DNA of 62,143 bases from Clostridiales bacterium (GTDB lineage: Bacteria; Bacillota; Clostridia; Oscillospirales; Oscillospiraceae): positions 1-62,143 of the forward strand of contig JAAYJC010000222.1 of NCBI GenBank assembly GCA_012523085.1, given 5' to 3'. The notes beneath the pieces are model-generated. The model ran no database searches. It was not told the DNA's origin and was given only the letters and a program-made list of their open reading frames with translations. Below are positions 27,035-34,739 of this stretch, piece by piece. Within the stretch, counting starts at the first letter, position 1, and the number at the start of each line of letters is the position of its first letter. The translations under genes were made by a program, and so were the position numbers.

Positions 27035-27481
27035 TCAGTCTTCTCCCGGGTCAGGCTGCCAGATATCCAGTTCGGTCTCGACAGACCAATCCGCCGTCAT
27101 AACCGTCTTCCATGAAAGGATTTCCATCCCGGCTCCTTCGAAAACAAGCTGTATGAAAAGTGTATGTGTATCGCTTTGCATACAGCCGTAGCTTGCGCTT
27201 GTTCTGCCGCCTTCTCGCTGAACATCGATTGAAATATCACCGACATTATCCGGAATACTGCCGTCCTTTGCATATGAAGTCATAAGCGAAGCCATGATTT
27301 CTGTCGCTCTTACGTCGGCGTTATAATACGCCGTCGTCGCCTGTGCGATCTTCTCTGTCGTCTTGCGTTCGGAATTGGCCGTGGACAGCGTTAAAACAGC
27401 CAGAACAGACAGGCATAAAACAGAAAAGATTAATACCAGCGATACGGCACCGGCACCGGCTGCGAAACCTTCCTTTTTCAT
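27035..27481 (-). CDS. small one-TM protein of the pilus-like locus (PilX-like N-terminus)
   Basis: The protein has 148 residues from the ATG at 27481, which has GGAGG six bases upstream; an upstream in-frame reading is without a ribosome site. MKKEGFAAGAG is followed by one long hydrophobic helix (about 12-34) ending TLSTANSERK, and then a domain of about 110 residues outside the membrane. The short basic leader, the helix that runs on into a polar helix, and the small C-domain resemble minor pilin or PilX-type proteins, but there is no clear prepilin peptidase site. Function unknown. It is the last of four small genes before pilT. Confidence 0.7.
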   Translation of the reverse strand: MKKEGFAAGAGAVSLVLIFSVLCLSVLAVLTLSTANSERKTTEKIAQATTAYYNADVRATEIMASLMTSYAKDGSIPDNVGDISIDVQREGGRTSASYGCMQSDTHTLFIQLVFEGAGMEILSWKTVMTADWSVETELDIWQPDPGED

Positions 27482-27507
27482 AGAGACCTCCGCTTTTCGC
27501 ATTTGGT

Positions 27508-27936
27508 TCACCGATCCCTCAGCACAGCGGTGTTCAGCGCAAACAAAACACCGTCCGATTCTCCGGAGACGATCACACGCGCGTAAACCAGCGCGCCGTC
27601 TGTATTTTGCCAGAGGATTTCCATCGTATATCTTCGGTCCGACTCCCCGGTACGCTGCCACCGGTCATCATAAAATAATCGGATGCCGCTTTCGCACAGA
27701 CGCGCACCCAGAGTATCGGCTGTCTGCTCTCTGTCGCCCCCCGCCGCTTTAAATACCTCAACGCCGCTGATCGCAGCCGTAATGGCATAGCTCAAATTCA
27801 CACTGTCATCTACCGTCTTGCGCGAGTCTGCGAATATCCTGACGCATATTGCCGAAGCGAGCGCAAAAAACAGACAGGCAAGCAATAAGACGGCAAGCAA
27901 AAGCCACCGACCGGACCTGCTTTTTCGTCTAACCAT
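27508..27936 (-). CDS. small one-TM protein of the pilus-like locus
   Basis: The protein has 142 residues from ATG at 27936; an in-frame ATG at 27969 is possible. MVRRKSRSGR is followed by a hydrophobic segment (LLLAVLLLACLFFALASAI) and a domain of about 110 residues with TMEILWQNTDGALVYARV. It overlaps the upstream gene by eight bases, which suggests translational coupling. It is not recognised as a named family. The layout is that of a pseudopilin-like minor component, by context only. Confidence 0.65.
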   Translation of the reverse strand: MVRRKSRSGRWLLLAVLLLACLFFALASAICVRIFADSRKTVDDSVNLSYAITAAISGVEVFKAAGGDREQTADTLGARLCESGIRLFYDDRWQRTGESDRRYTMEILWQNTDGALVYARVIVSGESDGVLFALNTAVLRDR

Positions 27937-28435
27937 CCGACCACTGTCCCTCACTTTTTTGTCCGGCATAAAGACGCCTGATGGTGTTATTTTCCTGAAG
28001 CTCTATAAGAAGAAGCTTCGGTGAGACCAATTTCAAGTTAAGCGTTCCGCTGCTGAACAGTTCCTGTCCGTCCGCCGGTAAAAATCCCGCTTCTTCGGGT
28101 GTTTCCGACTGCGACGATTCAAAAAACAGCTCTCTTACATATCCACCGTATTCGTAGATGAGCGTTTGATAAAAAAACCCATCATATTCTTCTTTGATGC
28201 ATATTGCATTTTGCCCGCCGAAGGATATAACCGATAGCGCGTCTTTTTCATCAGCCTGCCTTATTTTTGTTGAAACGAGGGACAAGATGAGCTTATCATT
28301 CGCATTTTCCGCACTTAGTTTTTTAACTGCGCCATACGCTCCGGTACCATATGTGAGAACCAGAAAAACCGAGCTCAGAAAAATAAGAACGGCAAACAGC
28401 AGAAACAGGATATCAGTCTCAAATTTTCGTTTCAT
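27929..28435 (-). CDS. small one-TM protein of the pilus-like locus (DUF4860-like)
   Basis: The protein has 168 residues from the ATG at 28435, which has GGAGGG upstream at a slightly long spacing. MKRKFETD is followed by one hydrophobic helix (about 9-30) ending VLTYGTGAYGAV, then an extracytoplasmic domain with ICIKEEYDGFFYQTLIYEYGGYVRELFF. This resembles the DUF4860-type proteins found beside type IV pilus genes in Clostridia; the family assignment is from memory and needs a profile search. It overlaps its downstream neighbour. Confidence 0.65.
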   Translation of the reverse strand: MKRKFETDILFLLFAVLIFLSSVFLVLTYGTGAYGAVKKLSAENANDKLILSLVSTKIRQADEKDALSVISFGGQNAICIKEEYDGFFYQTLIYEYGGYVRELFFESSQSETPEEAGFLPADGQELFSSGTLNLKLVSPKLLLIELQENNTIRRLYAGQKSEGQWSDG

Positions 28436-28485
28436 CGTAATCAATCCCTCCTGTTCCCACAGTATGGCGGCAAGCCAGGTATCGC

Positions 28486-28815
28486 TCAACCGCTCCGCTT
28501 TATTACGGTGATATCAGGCATAATATTGGAAGCAAAAATCTCATAAAAGACCTTATACTTCTGTTCATCCACATATACGCCATAATAATCCTGAATGTAT
28601 GTGAAACTTTCCGGGTAAGCGCCCTCAAGCGCATAGCAGGCCGCCGCTGCATGCCTGATGCTGTCCTCGGCGATTTTTCTGCCTTCTTCCTCCGCATTAT
28701 TCTCTGTCGACAAAAAACCCTGCAGCAAAACAAGCAGCACGGCAATGAAAACGGCCGTCCCGGCAAGCATGGACAATATTCCGGATAACCCTCTCTTGCC
28801 TGCTTTTCTTTTCAT
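28486..28815 (-). CDS. small one-TM protein of the pilus-like locus
   Basis: The 109-residue protein starts with the basic leader MKRKAGKRG, has one hydrophobic helix (about 12-33), and continues into a polar helix with AAACYALEGAYPESF and a short C-domain containing YYGVYVDEQKYKVFY. The pattern of helix, then an aY.leg.YP turn is reminiscent of type II/IV pseudopilins, though there is no classical G/F-T-L-x-E cleavage site. Function unknown. It is the first of the four small genes after the GspF-like gene. Confidence 0.65.
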   Translation of the reverse strand: MKRKAGKRGLSGILSMLAGTAVFIAVLLVLLQGFLSTENNAEEEGRKIAEDSIRHAAAACYALEGAYPESFTYIQDYYGVYVDEQKYKVFYEIFASNIMPDITVIKRSG

Positions 28816-28871
28816 GTACGTTTCCGACCCTCAACCGCTGTTTTGATCATTTAATCCGGTTAAACCATTAT

Positions 28872-29915
28872 TTACGCGCCCAAAGACGACATGATGCCCG
28901 CCAGCGGCAGCATGACGGACAGCAAAATAAGCCCGACAAGCACGGATGTAATGATAACAAGCGAGGGTTCAATTCTTCCGACCAGTGAATCCAGTTCGTT
29001 TTCGGCGGTTTCTTCACAACGATCGGCAACATCGCCCAAAACGAAAGGTAGATTCCCGGTCTTATCGCCTATGGCTAACGCACGGATTTCTCTTCCCTCG
29101 AATATACCGGCTTCCCCGAATGCTTCAGAGATCTTTTTTCCTTCGCGAAGAAGCGCTGTGCATTTTCTTAGTTTCCGATCCGTTGCTTTTGTACCGCGAT
29201 AAAATAATTCCGCCAATTCCATTGCTTCTTCCGTATTCATGCCGCTGCTTTTCGCCATTGACATCGCCGAAGCAAAACGTGCGCAGCGGATTGACTCGAA
29301 AACGCCCCTCCCGCCAAAGTTTTGTTTGAGGAAACCGTAAACGGCCACCCTCACACTCGGGATAAGCACAATTAATCCGATAAAAACGACAAGGACCGAT
29401 AAGACGATGCCGATTATACCCGACGCATCGGATAAGGTCTGCCCGAAATTCATTAACCCGCGCGCAAAGGGTAACATTTGTACGCCCATCTGGTTATAGG
29501 TATCGCCGAAAATCGGGAGCACCCTGATAACCAATACTCCGATCACAATCAGCATAATAACAAGAAGAAGCGCCGGATAAAAAACCGCTGCTCTTATACT
29601 CTTTTTCAGCCTGTCCTGCCGGGCATAATGAATAGACAGCGCTATGAGCGTATCTTCAAGTCTGCCGGTTTTTTCGGCAAGTAATATCATATCAAGCAGA
29701 TAGTCCGGAAATATTCGCGCTTCATGCAAAGCGGCCGAGAAAGGCCGCCCTTCCGCTATCGCTTCCGCCAGCCTGCCCAAAACTTCTTGGGATTGCTTGT
29801 CGGTTTCGTCATCACGAAGCATCAATAAACCGTCGTAAACGGTTATTCCGGCTTTAATAATCAACGAAAGCTCACCGCAAAACGCCGAAAGGTATTGATC
29901 GGTCGCATTTCGCAA
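28872..29915 (-). CDS. GspF/PilC-like type II secretion/type IV pilus platform protein
   Basis: The protein has about 347 residues. Two GspF domains (about 10-130 and 215-335) surround membrane segments with AVFYPALLLVIMLIVIGVLVIRV and the final IITSVLVGLILLSVMLP. Conserved patterns include LSAFCGELSLIIKAG, AEKTGRLEDTL and GDKTGNLPFVLGD. This is the inner-membrane platform on which pilus ATPases act. The start is uncertain: a TTG at 29915 sits six bases after GGAGGTG, while an ATG five codons earlier (29930) overlaps that ribosome site. It is the only platform gene in the locus and is 57 bases upstream of the first small membrane-protein gene. Confidence 0.85.
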   Translation of the reverse strand: MRNATDQYLSAFCGELSLIIKAGITVYDGLLMLRDDETDKQSQEVLGRLAEAIAEGRPFSAALHEARIFPDYLLDMILLAEKTGRLEDTLIALSIHYARQDRLKKSIRAAVFYPALLLVIMLIVIGVLVIRVLPIFGDTYNQMGVQMLPFARGLMNFGQTLSDASGIIGIVLSVLVVFIGLIVLIPSVRVAVYGFLKQNFGGRGVFESIRCARFASAMSMAKSSGMNTEEAMELAELFYRGTKATDRKLRKCTALLREGKKISEAFGEAGIFEGREIRALAIGDKTGNLPFVLGDVADRCEETAENELDSLVGRIEPSLVIITSVLVGLILLSVMLPLAGIMSSLGA

Positions 29916-30061
29916 TCCCGGCACCTCCATTCTGCGCAGTTTCACCTGTAATTTTACATAAAAATACAAAACATGCCACAATATCAATGGTATTGTAGCA
30001 TGCTCATATAACGAATTCAAGCCGAGCTTTTGAAATGTGCGGAAGCGGCTATCTCATCCGG

Positions 30062-31039
30062 CTAGTATAGATACTTTTCGTTGTAGACTATCTTTGAATC
30101 AATGTAGTCTTCCGAGGCGCCTCCTGAGGCAAATGTCGGATCCATCAGTCTCCAGTTTTCCCCGTCAAAGAAAATGACTCCGTCCATCCATCCGCTGTCT
30201 TCACTGTAAACGTTAATCCATGCGTGATAATTATTCCCTGCGTATCCGACGACCAGCTTACAAGGTATCCTCCGGCTTCTCAGCATAGCGGTCATCACCG
30301 CCGCGTAATCAAAACAAATCCCCTTTTCCCTTTCAAGCACCTTATCAACATCGGGTATATATCCGCTCTTCACGGTTCGGGCCAATTCGTAATCATAAAC
30401 AAAATTTTCGACGACATAGGCGTAAATCGCCCCGACCTTTTCAAGCGTTTCGGACTTTTTTTCAGTCAGCTCCAGGGCTAGTTTCGCAACGGTGCTGTCT
30501 TCTGTAAAGTTCACATATTGATTTGGCCTGATGAAAGGAGCGAACTCGTCAGTCAGCTCAACATTCAATTTGCAGGTCATCAGTGTCGAGTACCTGGTGC
30601 CGGTAATATTCTTGTACGCTCCGATTGTATATTCGCCATTCCCGTCAGACAGCGGAAAAACATCATATTCACCGTCGTTTCTCAGGTTATATGTATATTT
30701 TACCCGGCTGGGTCCTGTAATAATAACCTTCAGCTTAGTTGATGTGTTCTTTTCCAGATATCTGACCATGACATACCCGTCATCTGTATTAGACACATCA
30801 AAGAGCACTTTTCCGTTATTTTTCACACTGGTGCCGGATGCCACAGGCCCCAAAAAAGCGTCCGCTGCAGATGCGTTATTTAACGGTTCCGGTTTCGTTT
30901 CACCGACAGATGCAAGCCGCGAAATTTCCATTGGTTTTATGTCTGTTGCTATAACCGCACTGCCGTTTATCGTACCGGCCAATACCGCAAATGCCAGAAT
31001 CGGCCCGATTATTCGAAATAAAAGCTTTATGATGATCAC
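30062..31039 (-). CDS. secreted transglutaminase-like protein
   Basis: The protein is about 325 residues. A hydrophobic N-terminus (about 4-28) looks like a signal peptide or anchor. A beta-rich middle part (about 60-180) resembles a bacterial immunoglobulin-like or carbohydrate-binding fold. The C-terminal transglutaminase core carries the triad: Cys in KGICFDYAAVMTAMLR, His in NNYHAWINVY, and Asp in WRLMDPTF. Such proteins act as cysteine peptidases or crosslinkers at the envelope. The start codon is puzzling: the only nearby GTG (31039) lies inside a perfect GGAGGTGATC ribosome site, so initiation may occur a few codons later at an ATC or ATA. It heads the minus-strand pilus-like locus and is divergent from a BTAD-type regulator. 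Confidence 0.82.
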   Translation of the reverse strand: MIIIKLLFRIIGPILAFAVLAGTINGSAVIATDIKPMEISRLASVGETKPEPLNNASAADAFLGPVASGTSVKNNGKVLFDVSNTDDGYVMVRYLEKNTSTKLKVIITGPSRVKYTYNLRNDGEYDVFPLSDGNGEYTIGAYKNITGTRYSTLMTCKLNVELTDEFAPFIRPNQYVNFTEDSTVAKLALELTEKKSETLEKVGAIYAYVVENFVYDYELARTVKSGYIPDVDKVLEREKGICFDYAAVMTAMLRSRRIPCKLVVGYAGNNYHAWINVYSEDSGWMDGVIFFDGENWRLMDPTFASGGASEDYIDSKIVYNEKYLY

Positions 31040-31107
31040 CTCCGCTGTCAGCTTAAGTTTTATCTATCTATTCTATATATCGTGTTATTTCGCCATATGT
31101 TACATGT

Positions 31108-31136
31108 ATTATATAATATTTCTCTTTTTATTTCAA
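31108..31136 (-). promoter_or_regulatory. sigma-A promoter for the transglutaminase/pilus-like locus
   Basis: On the minus strand TTGAAA (31136-31131) and a perfect TATAAT (31113-31108) are 17 bases apart, about 70 bases upstream of the transglutaminase-like gene. The surrounding 31040-31200 stretch is very AT-rich. Confidence 0.65.
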
Positions 31137-31234
31137 TATGTAATTTTTATAATATGTAAATTCATGCAAATAAACTAGATTTTTCTTGAACAATATGGCA
31201 TAATGTTGGTCAATAGTCTAAAGGAGGATTTCCT

Positions 31235-32440
31235 GTGGAATTTGCAGACAACCTTGTGATCAACACACTTGGAAATTGCTCGTTGCGCTTTAACGGCAGA
31301 TTTATCAGCGACGAAACAATCGGATCTCGAAAGTTTTGGACCACGCTGCAGTACCTGATTCTGCACCGCAACAGAGAGATAACCCACAAGGAGTTCATCG
31401 ACATTTTGTATCCCGAAGGCGAAAGCGTAAATCCCGAAAACGCTTTAAAAACGCTGATTCACAGAGTAAGAAATTCTTTGAGCACCCTAAACTTTATGGA
31501 CAGTCGAAGGATAATTGTAAATGTCCGGGGCGCCTATAAGTGGAATACCGAAATGTCTTTCATGATCGATTTTGTGGAATATGAAAATCTGTATAATGAA
31601 GGATTTGAACCGGATGCCTCTGAGGACGAACACCTTTCTGCCTTGCTGGACGCCATCGCAATATACAAGGGAGACTATCTGCCAAAACTTAAGCACGAAA
31701 AATGGGCGGCACCCCTCAGCACAAAATACCATACCATGTTTTTTAATGCGTTGCATCGTGCCGTTGAACTCCTTGAAGAGCAGCAGGATTATGAAAGGAT
31801 CATCAATATATGCAGACATGCCGTCACGATTGATCCTTATGACGAATACCCCTATTCCTGTATTATTCACGGTTTGGTTGAACTTGGATGCAGTCAGGAC
31901 GCCATGAGAGAATATAATCGTATGTCCAGGCTTTTCTACAGGCAATATGGTATATCTCCCTCCAACGATATCAAAAAACTGTATAGAGAAATTGTTTCCT
32001 CCGTCAAGAACGCCGAAACGGATTTGTCGATTATTCAAGAGGATCTGAGCGAACAATGCAGTCCTTCGGGCGCGTTCTTCTGCGAGTATGAGACATTCAA
32101 GGACATCTATCGGCTTGAAGCTCGTTTATCTTCGCGAGACGGAGAACCGGCCCATCTGGGTCATATTTCCCTGGAAGTGAAAACAGGCATGGACCCCTCG
32201 CTAAAAACACTGAATTATTATATGGACAAGCTGCAGGACGGCATCAGCCTTTCACTTCGAAAAGGCGACGCCTATGCAAAATACAGCATTTCTCAATTTA
32301 TTATCCTATTGCCCTCAAATACATATGAAAGCGCAAACATGGTCATGGAGCGCATAGCGAAGCGGTTTCGCAGAGAAAACCCGCGCGCGCCGTTTTTACC
32401 CGATTACTCTGTTCGTGCGATGGATCTTCCGCCTCTCTGA
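31235..32440 (+). CDS. BTAD/SARP-type transcriptional regulator with degenerate GGDEF-like C-domain
   Basis: The 401-residue protein starts at a GTG with AAAGGAGG upstream. Residues about 1-100 are an OmpR-like winged helix (INTLGNCSLRFNGR, then THKEFIDILYP and NALKTLIHRVR). Residues about 105-250 form a bacterial transcriptional activator (BTAD) TPR domain, with AIAIYKGDYLPKL and REYNRMSRLFYRQYGISP. Residues about 285-395 look like a degraded diguanylate-cyclase fold (ISLEVKTG, SLRKGDAYAKYSISQFIILLP, MERIAKRFR), where the GGDEF motif is replaced by KGDAY. Divergent placement suggests control of the minus-strand envelope locus. Signal unknown. Confidence 0.8.
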   Translation: MEFADNLVINTLGNCSLRFNGRFISDETIGSRKFWTTLQYLILHRNREITHKEFIDILYPEGESVNPENALKTLIHRVRNSLSTLNFMDSRRIIVNVRGAYKWNTEMSFMIDFVEYENLYNEGFEPDASEDEHLSALLDAIAIYKGDYLPKLKHEKWAAPLSTKYHTMFFNALHRAVELLEEQQDYERIINICRHAVTIDPYDEYPYSCIIHGLVELGCSQDAMREYNRMSRLFYRQYGISPSNDIKKLYREIVSSVKNAETDLSIIQEDLSEQCSPSGAFFCEYETFKDIYRLEARLSSRDGEPAHLGHISLEVKTGMDPSLKTLNYYMDKLQDGISLSLRKGDAYAKYSISQFIILLPSNTYESANMVMERIAKRFRRENPRAPFLPDYSVRAMDLPPL

Positions 32441-32484
32441 GCCGACAAAAGTGCAGAATTCCGTGAACCCGGTGGGCTTATAAC

Positions 32485-33180
32485 ATGATTCAATATGAAA
32501 AGCTGTTGACTTTACCCGGCAAGTCCATTGTACCGACAAGCGATGCCTTTGTTTCAGCTGACATTATATTCGCTTACGGCGAGCTGTGCCTTCGCAGGGA
32601 GGCGGTTTTACCCGAAACCGCGAAACAGGAAATGCACAACCTTGTTTTGCTTTTAAAATACAAACTGCATGCCCCCCGGCCTGTTTATATCAGCGGTTCA
32701 ACGCTCCTTTATACATTTATTGATGGGTATAGCTATGAGCAGCTGATTGACAAATGGGAAGGCGACCGGTTTTCCCGCGCACATATTGCACCGGCGTTTA
32801 AGGCTTTATGCCGATGGCTGTTTTCGTTTTATACGGCTTCCGGCAAAATAACAGGTAATATCGATCTGAAAAACTTCGTCTATACGCCGGCTTATACCTG
32901 CGCCGGTTCCGGTTTTGATGCGGTTTTTCCGGAGGGCAGCAAAGAACATGAGTTTGGGTCACTGCTGGCACTGGTGGCGACCTCAGCCCCCTCTTTTACG
33001 CCGTTAAAAAAGCAAATATTCTTGTTTATTTTATACCTCTGCTACCGTGAGGGGTATGATTTGTCCGAAATAAAAAGTGGCTATTTTGCGAAAATACGAG
33101 AAATATCAAGCAGGCGACCGTTCCATAAAAATGAAATTGAAAAAGCTTTCGATTTCATTCATAACCTGACCAGTATATGA
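32485..33180 (+). CDS. unknown protein, possible degenerate protein-kinase fold
   Basis: This 231-residue protein is not recognised as a named family. Two stretches recall the protein kinase/aminoglycoside phosphotransferase fold: a possible hinge TLLYTFIDGYSYEQLIDKW (about 73-91) and GNIDLKNFVY (about 131-140), which has the D-L-x-x-N spacing of a catalytic loop but no preceding H-G/R pair. No nucleotide-binding Gly loop or DFG-like motif is clear. It follows the BTAD regulator by 44 bases on the same strand, so it is probably co-transcribed with it. Only a weak ribosome site is visible. Confidence 0.6.
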   Translation: MIQYEKLLTLPGKSIVPTSDAFVSADIIFAYGELCLRREAVLPETAKQEMHNLVLLLKYKLHAPRPVYISGSTLLYTFIDGYSYEQLIDKWEGDRFSRAHIAPAFKALCRWLFSFYTASGKITGNIDLKNFVYTPAYTCAGSGFDAVFPEGSKEHEFGSLLALVATSAPSFTPLKKQIFLFILYLCYREGYDLSEIKSGYFAKIREISSRRPFHKNEIEKAFDFIHNLTSI

Positions 33181-33189
33181 TATTTTTTA

Positions 33190-33225
33190 AAGGCCATGTG
33201 AGCGCTCTTGCGCCCACATGGCCTT
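33190..33225 (+). terminator. hairpin terminator after the regulator pair
   Basis: AAGGCCATGTG (33190-33200) pairs with CACATGGCCTT (33215-33225), followed by the AT-rich TAATATTGTT. Confidence 0.65.
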
Positions 33226-33545
33226 AATATTGTTCTCCTGCATCTTACTTATAGAACCCGTATCGGGTCTTAACGGGCACTGCACGCTTGAAATTGGGTT
33301 TACCTGTTTTCGGAAGCTTGCATATTACCAAAAAAGAATGCGCCGCCGGGGGCGAGTGCACATTAACTCACCGGCTTAGCTCTGAATAAAAAATGCTGCT
33401 TAAGACGAGAATAACTATAACAAGCGCCGATTTGCGATATCACCATCGCACACAAAGGCGTGAATTTCAACTTACTGTTGTCCCTTGAAAGGGATGCAAA
33501 ATGGGTATGTGCCGCTTGCGAAGCGGCGCGGAATGGATGGTAAAT
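33226..33545. other. gene-free stretch before the CBS protein
   Basis: No convincing coding region is seen in these 320 bases. Small hairpins are present: TCCCTTGAAAGGGA near 33480, and CCGCTTGCGAAGCGG immediately before the CBS gene. The latter lies next to the start codon and might affect translation. No known riboswitch was recognised. Confidence 0.4.
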
Positions 33546-33974
33546 ATGCTGGTAAATGAGCTGATGAGAGGTTCCGTTATCACTGTGGATCCCGCCGACA
33601 CCGTTTCCTCGGCGGCAAGGCTTTTGTATCGATACAATATTGGCGCTCTTCCGGTCTGCTCCGAAGACGGCCGGCTTAAAGGGATTGTTACAGACAGGGA
33701 TATCGTCTTGCGCTGCGTAGCGGCGGAAACCGATCCGGAAAACACCCCGATTCGCGAGATCATGTCAAGGAATGTCGTTTCGGTATCGCCGGACGACGAT
33801 GTGCGTGAAGCCGCGCGCCTGATGGCTTCCGACCAGATCCGCCGGTTGCCTGTTACGCAGGATGGAAAGATCGTCGGAATGCTTTCTCTCGGGGATATCT
33901 CCAAAACCCATAGTTATTCAATGGAGGCTTCAAAGGCGCTGACTGAAATCTCTTCCAATGTAAACAGAAAATAA
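33546..33974 (+). CDS. CBS-domain pair protein
   Basis: The protein has 142 residues from the ATG at 33546; an ATG three codons earlier is possible. It consists of two CBS domains: MLVNELMRGSVITV with GIVTDRDIVLRCV (about 1-62), and IMSRNVVSVSPDDDVREAARLM with GMLSLGDI (about 70-125). Stand-alone CBS pairs bind adenine nucleotides and act as energy or nucleotide sensors. The partner is unknown, and neighbours give no hint. Confidence 0.85.
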   Translation: MLVNELMRGSVITVDPADTVSSAARLLYRYNIGALPVCSEDGRLKGIVTDRDIVLRCVAAETDPENTPIREIMSRNVVSVSPDDDVREAARLMASDQIRRLPVTQDGKIVGMLSLGDISKTHSYSMEASKALTEISSNVNRK

Positions 33975-34040
33975 GACAGGGGCTATTTCCGGTATAAGGC
34001 GCTTTTTTTCCGCGTTTTTGAGAGAACGTTTTGCGACATT

Positions 34041-34096
34041 AAGACAGGTGACGGCTCTGTGCCTCGCATGCGAGGCACAGAGCCGTCACCTGTCTT
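34041..34096. repeat. perfect 56-base palindrome (REP-like)
   Basis: The 28 bases at 34041-34068 (starting AAGACAGGTGACGGCTCTG) are followed with no spacer by their exact reverse complement at 34069-34096. It lies between convergent genes and so could act as a bidirectional terminator, but no U tract follows either side. The GACGG/CCGTC core is similar to the CCGTCCCC motifs near 49874 and 49988, suggesting a dispersed repeat family. Confidence 0.85.
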
Positions 34097-34108
34097 ATGG
34101 GGATTTCG

Positions 34109-34738
34109 TTAATCCGGGTTTAAAAAAAGAAAGTCTTCGCCAAGGATGTTTATCGAAACGGTCCCTGAACTGAGTTCCTGTAATCGAGCCTCAATGCCGT
34201 CGCTGCCGTCTTCCGGTAAAAGGGCTTTTATGACAACCTGCGCGCCAAACTGCGTATCGGATACCGCCGCCCCTTTCAGACTCAATTCATTGCGTATGCG
34301 CTCATACAAGTGATAGGCGCATTCAATTTCAATTTTCAGCCACTTTCTTACCGTGCCAATCCCGGCCGCATCAAGTGCGAGAGAAGCCGACTTGGAATAA
34401 GCGCGTGCAAGACCGCCCGTTCCGAGCAGGATACCGCCGAAATAACGGGTTACAACACAGCAAGCATCATATACCCCGGCGCTTTTGAACACATTAAGCA
34501 CAGGCAGTCCCGATGTGCCCTGCGGCTCACCGTCATCGGAATATCGCATAATCGAATTTTCTCTGAGGATATAAGCGTATACATTATGCGATGCGTCCCA
34601 ATGCTTTTCACGCATCTGCCTGATTTTATCGAGCGCCTCGTCTTCGCCTTTTACCGGCCAAATCCGAGCGATGAAGCGGGACTTTTTTTCAATGTGTTCA
34701 GCTTCTCCGTATCCGGCCGGTGTAAAATAATTCGTCAT
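34109..34738 (-). CDS. YigZ/IMPACT-family protein
   Basis: The 209-residue protein has the IMPACT signature: KSRFIARIWPV, WDASHNVYAYIL, YSDDGEPQGTSGLPVL and VTRYFGGILLGTGGLARAY. The N-terminal UPF0029 domain is followed by a short ferredoxin-like C-domain. Homologues are implicated in translation control but have no defined enzyme reaction. It starts one base after hflX ends, and the two probably form an operon with the glycosyltransferase. Confidence 0.92.
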   Translation of the reverse strand: MTNYFTPAGYGEAEHIEKKSRFIARIWPVKGEDEALDKIRQMREKHWDASHNVYAYILRENSIMRYSDDGEPQGTSGLPVLNVFKSAGVYDACCVVTRYFGGILLGTGGLARAYSKSASLALDAAGIGTVRKWLKIEIECAYHLYERIRNELSLKGAAVSDTQFGAQVVIKALLPEDGSDGIEARLQELSSGTVSINILGEDFLFLNPD

Positions 34739-34739
34739 T

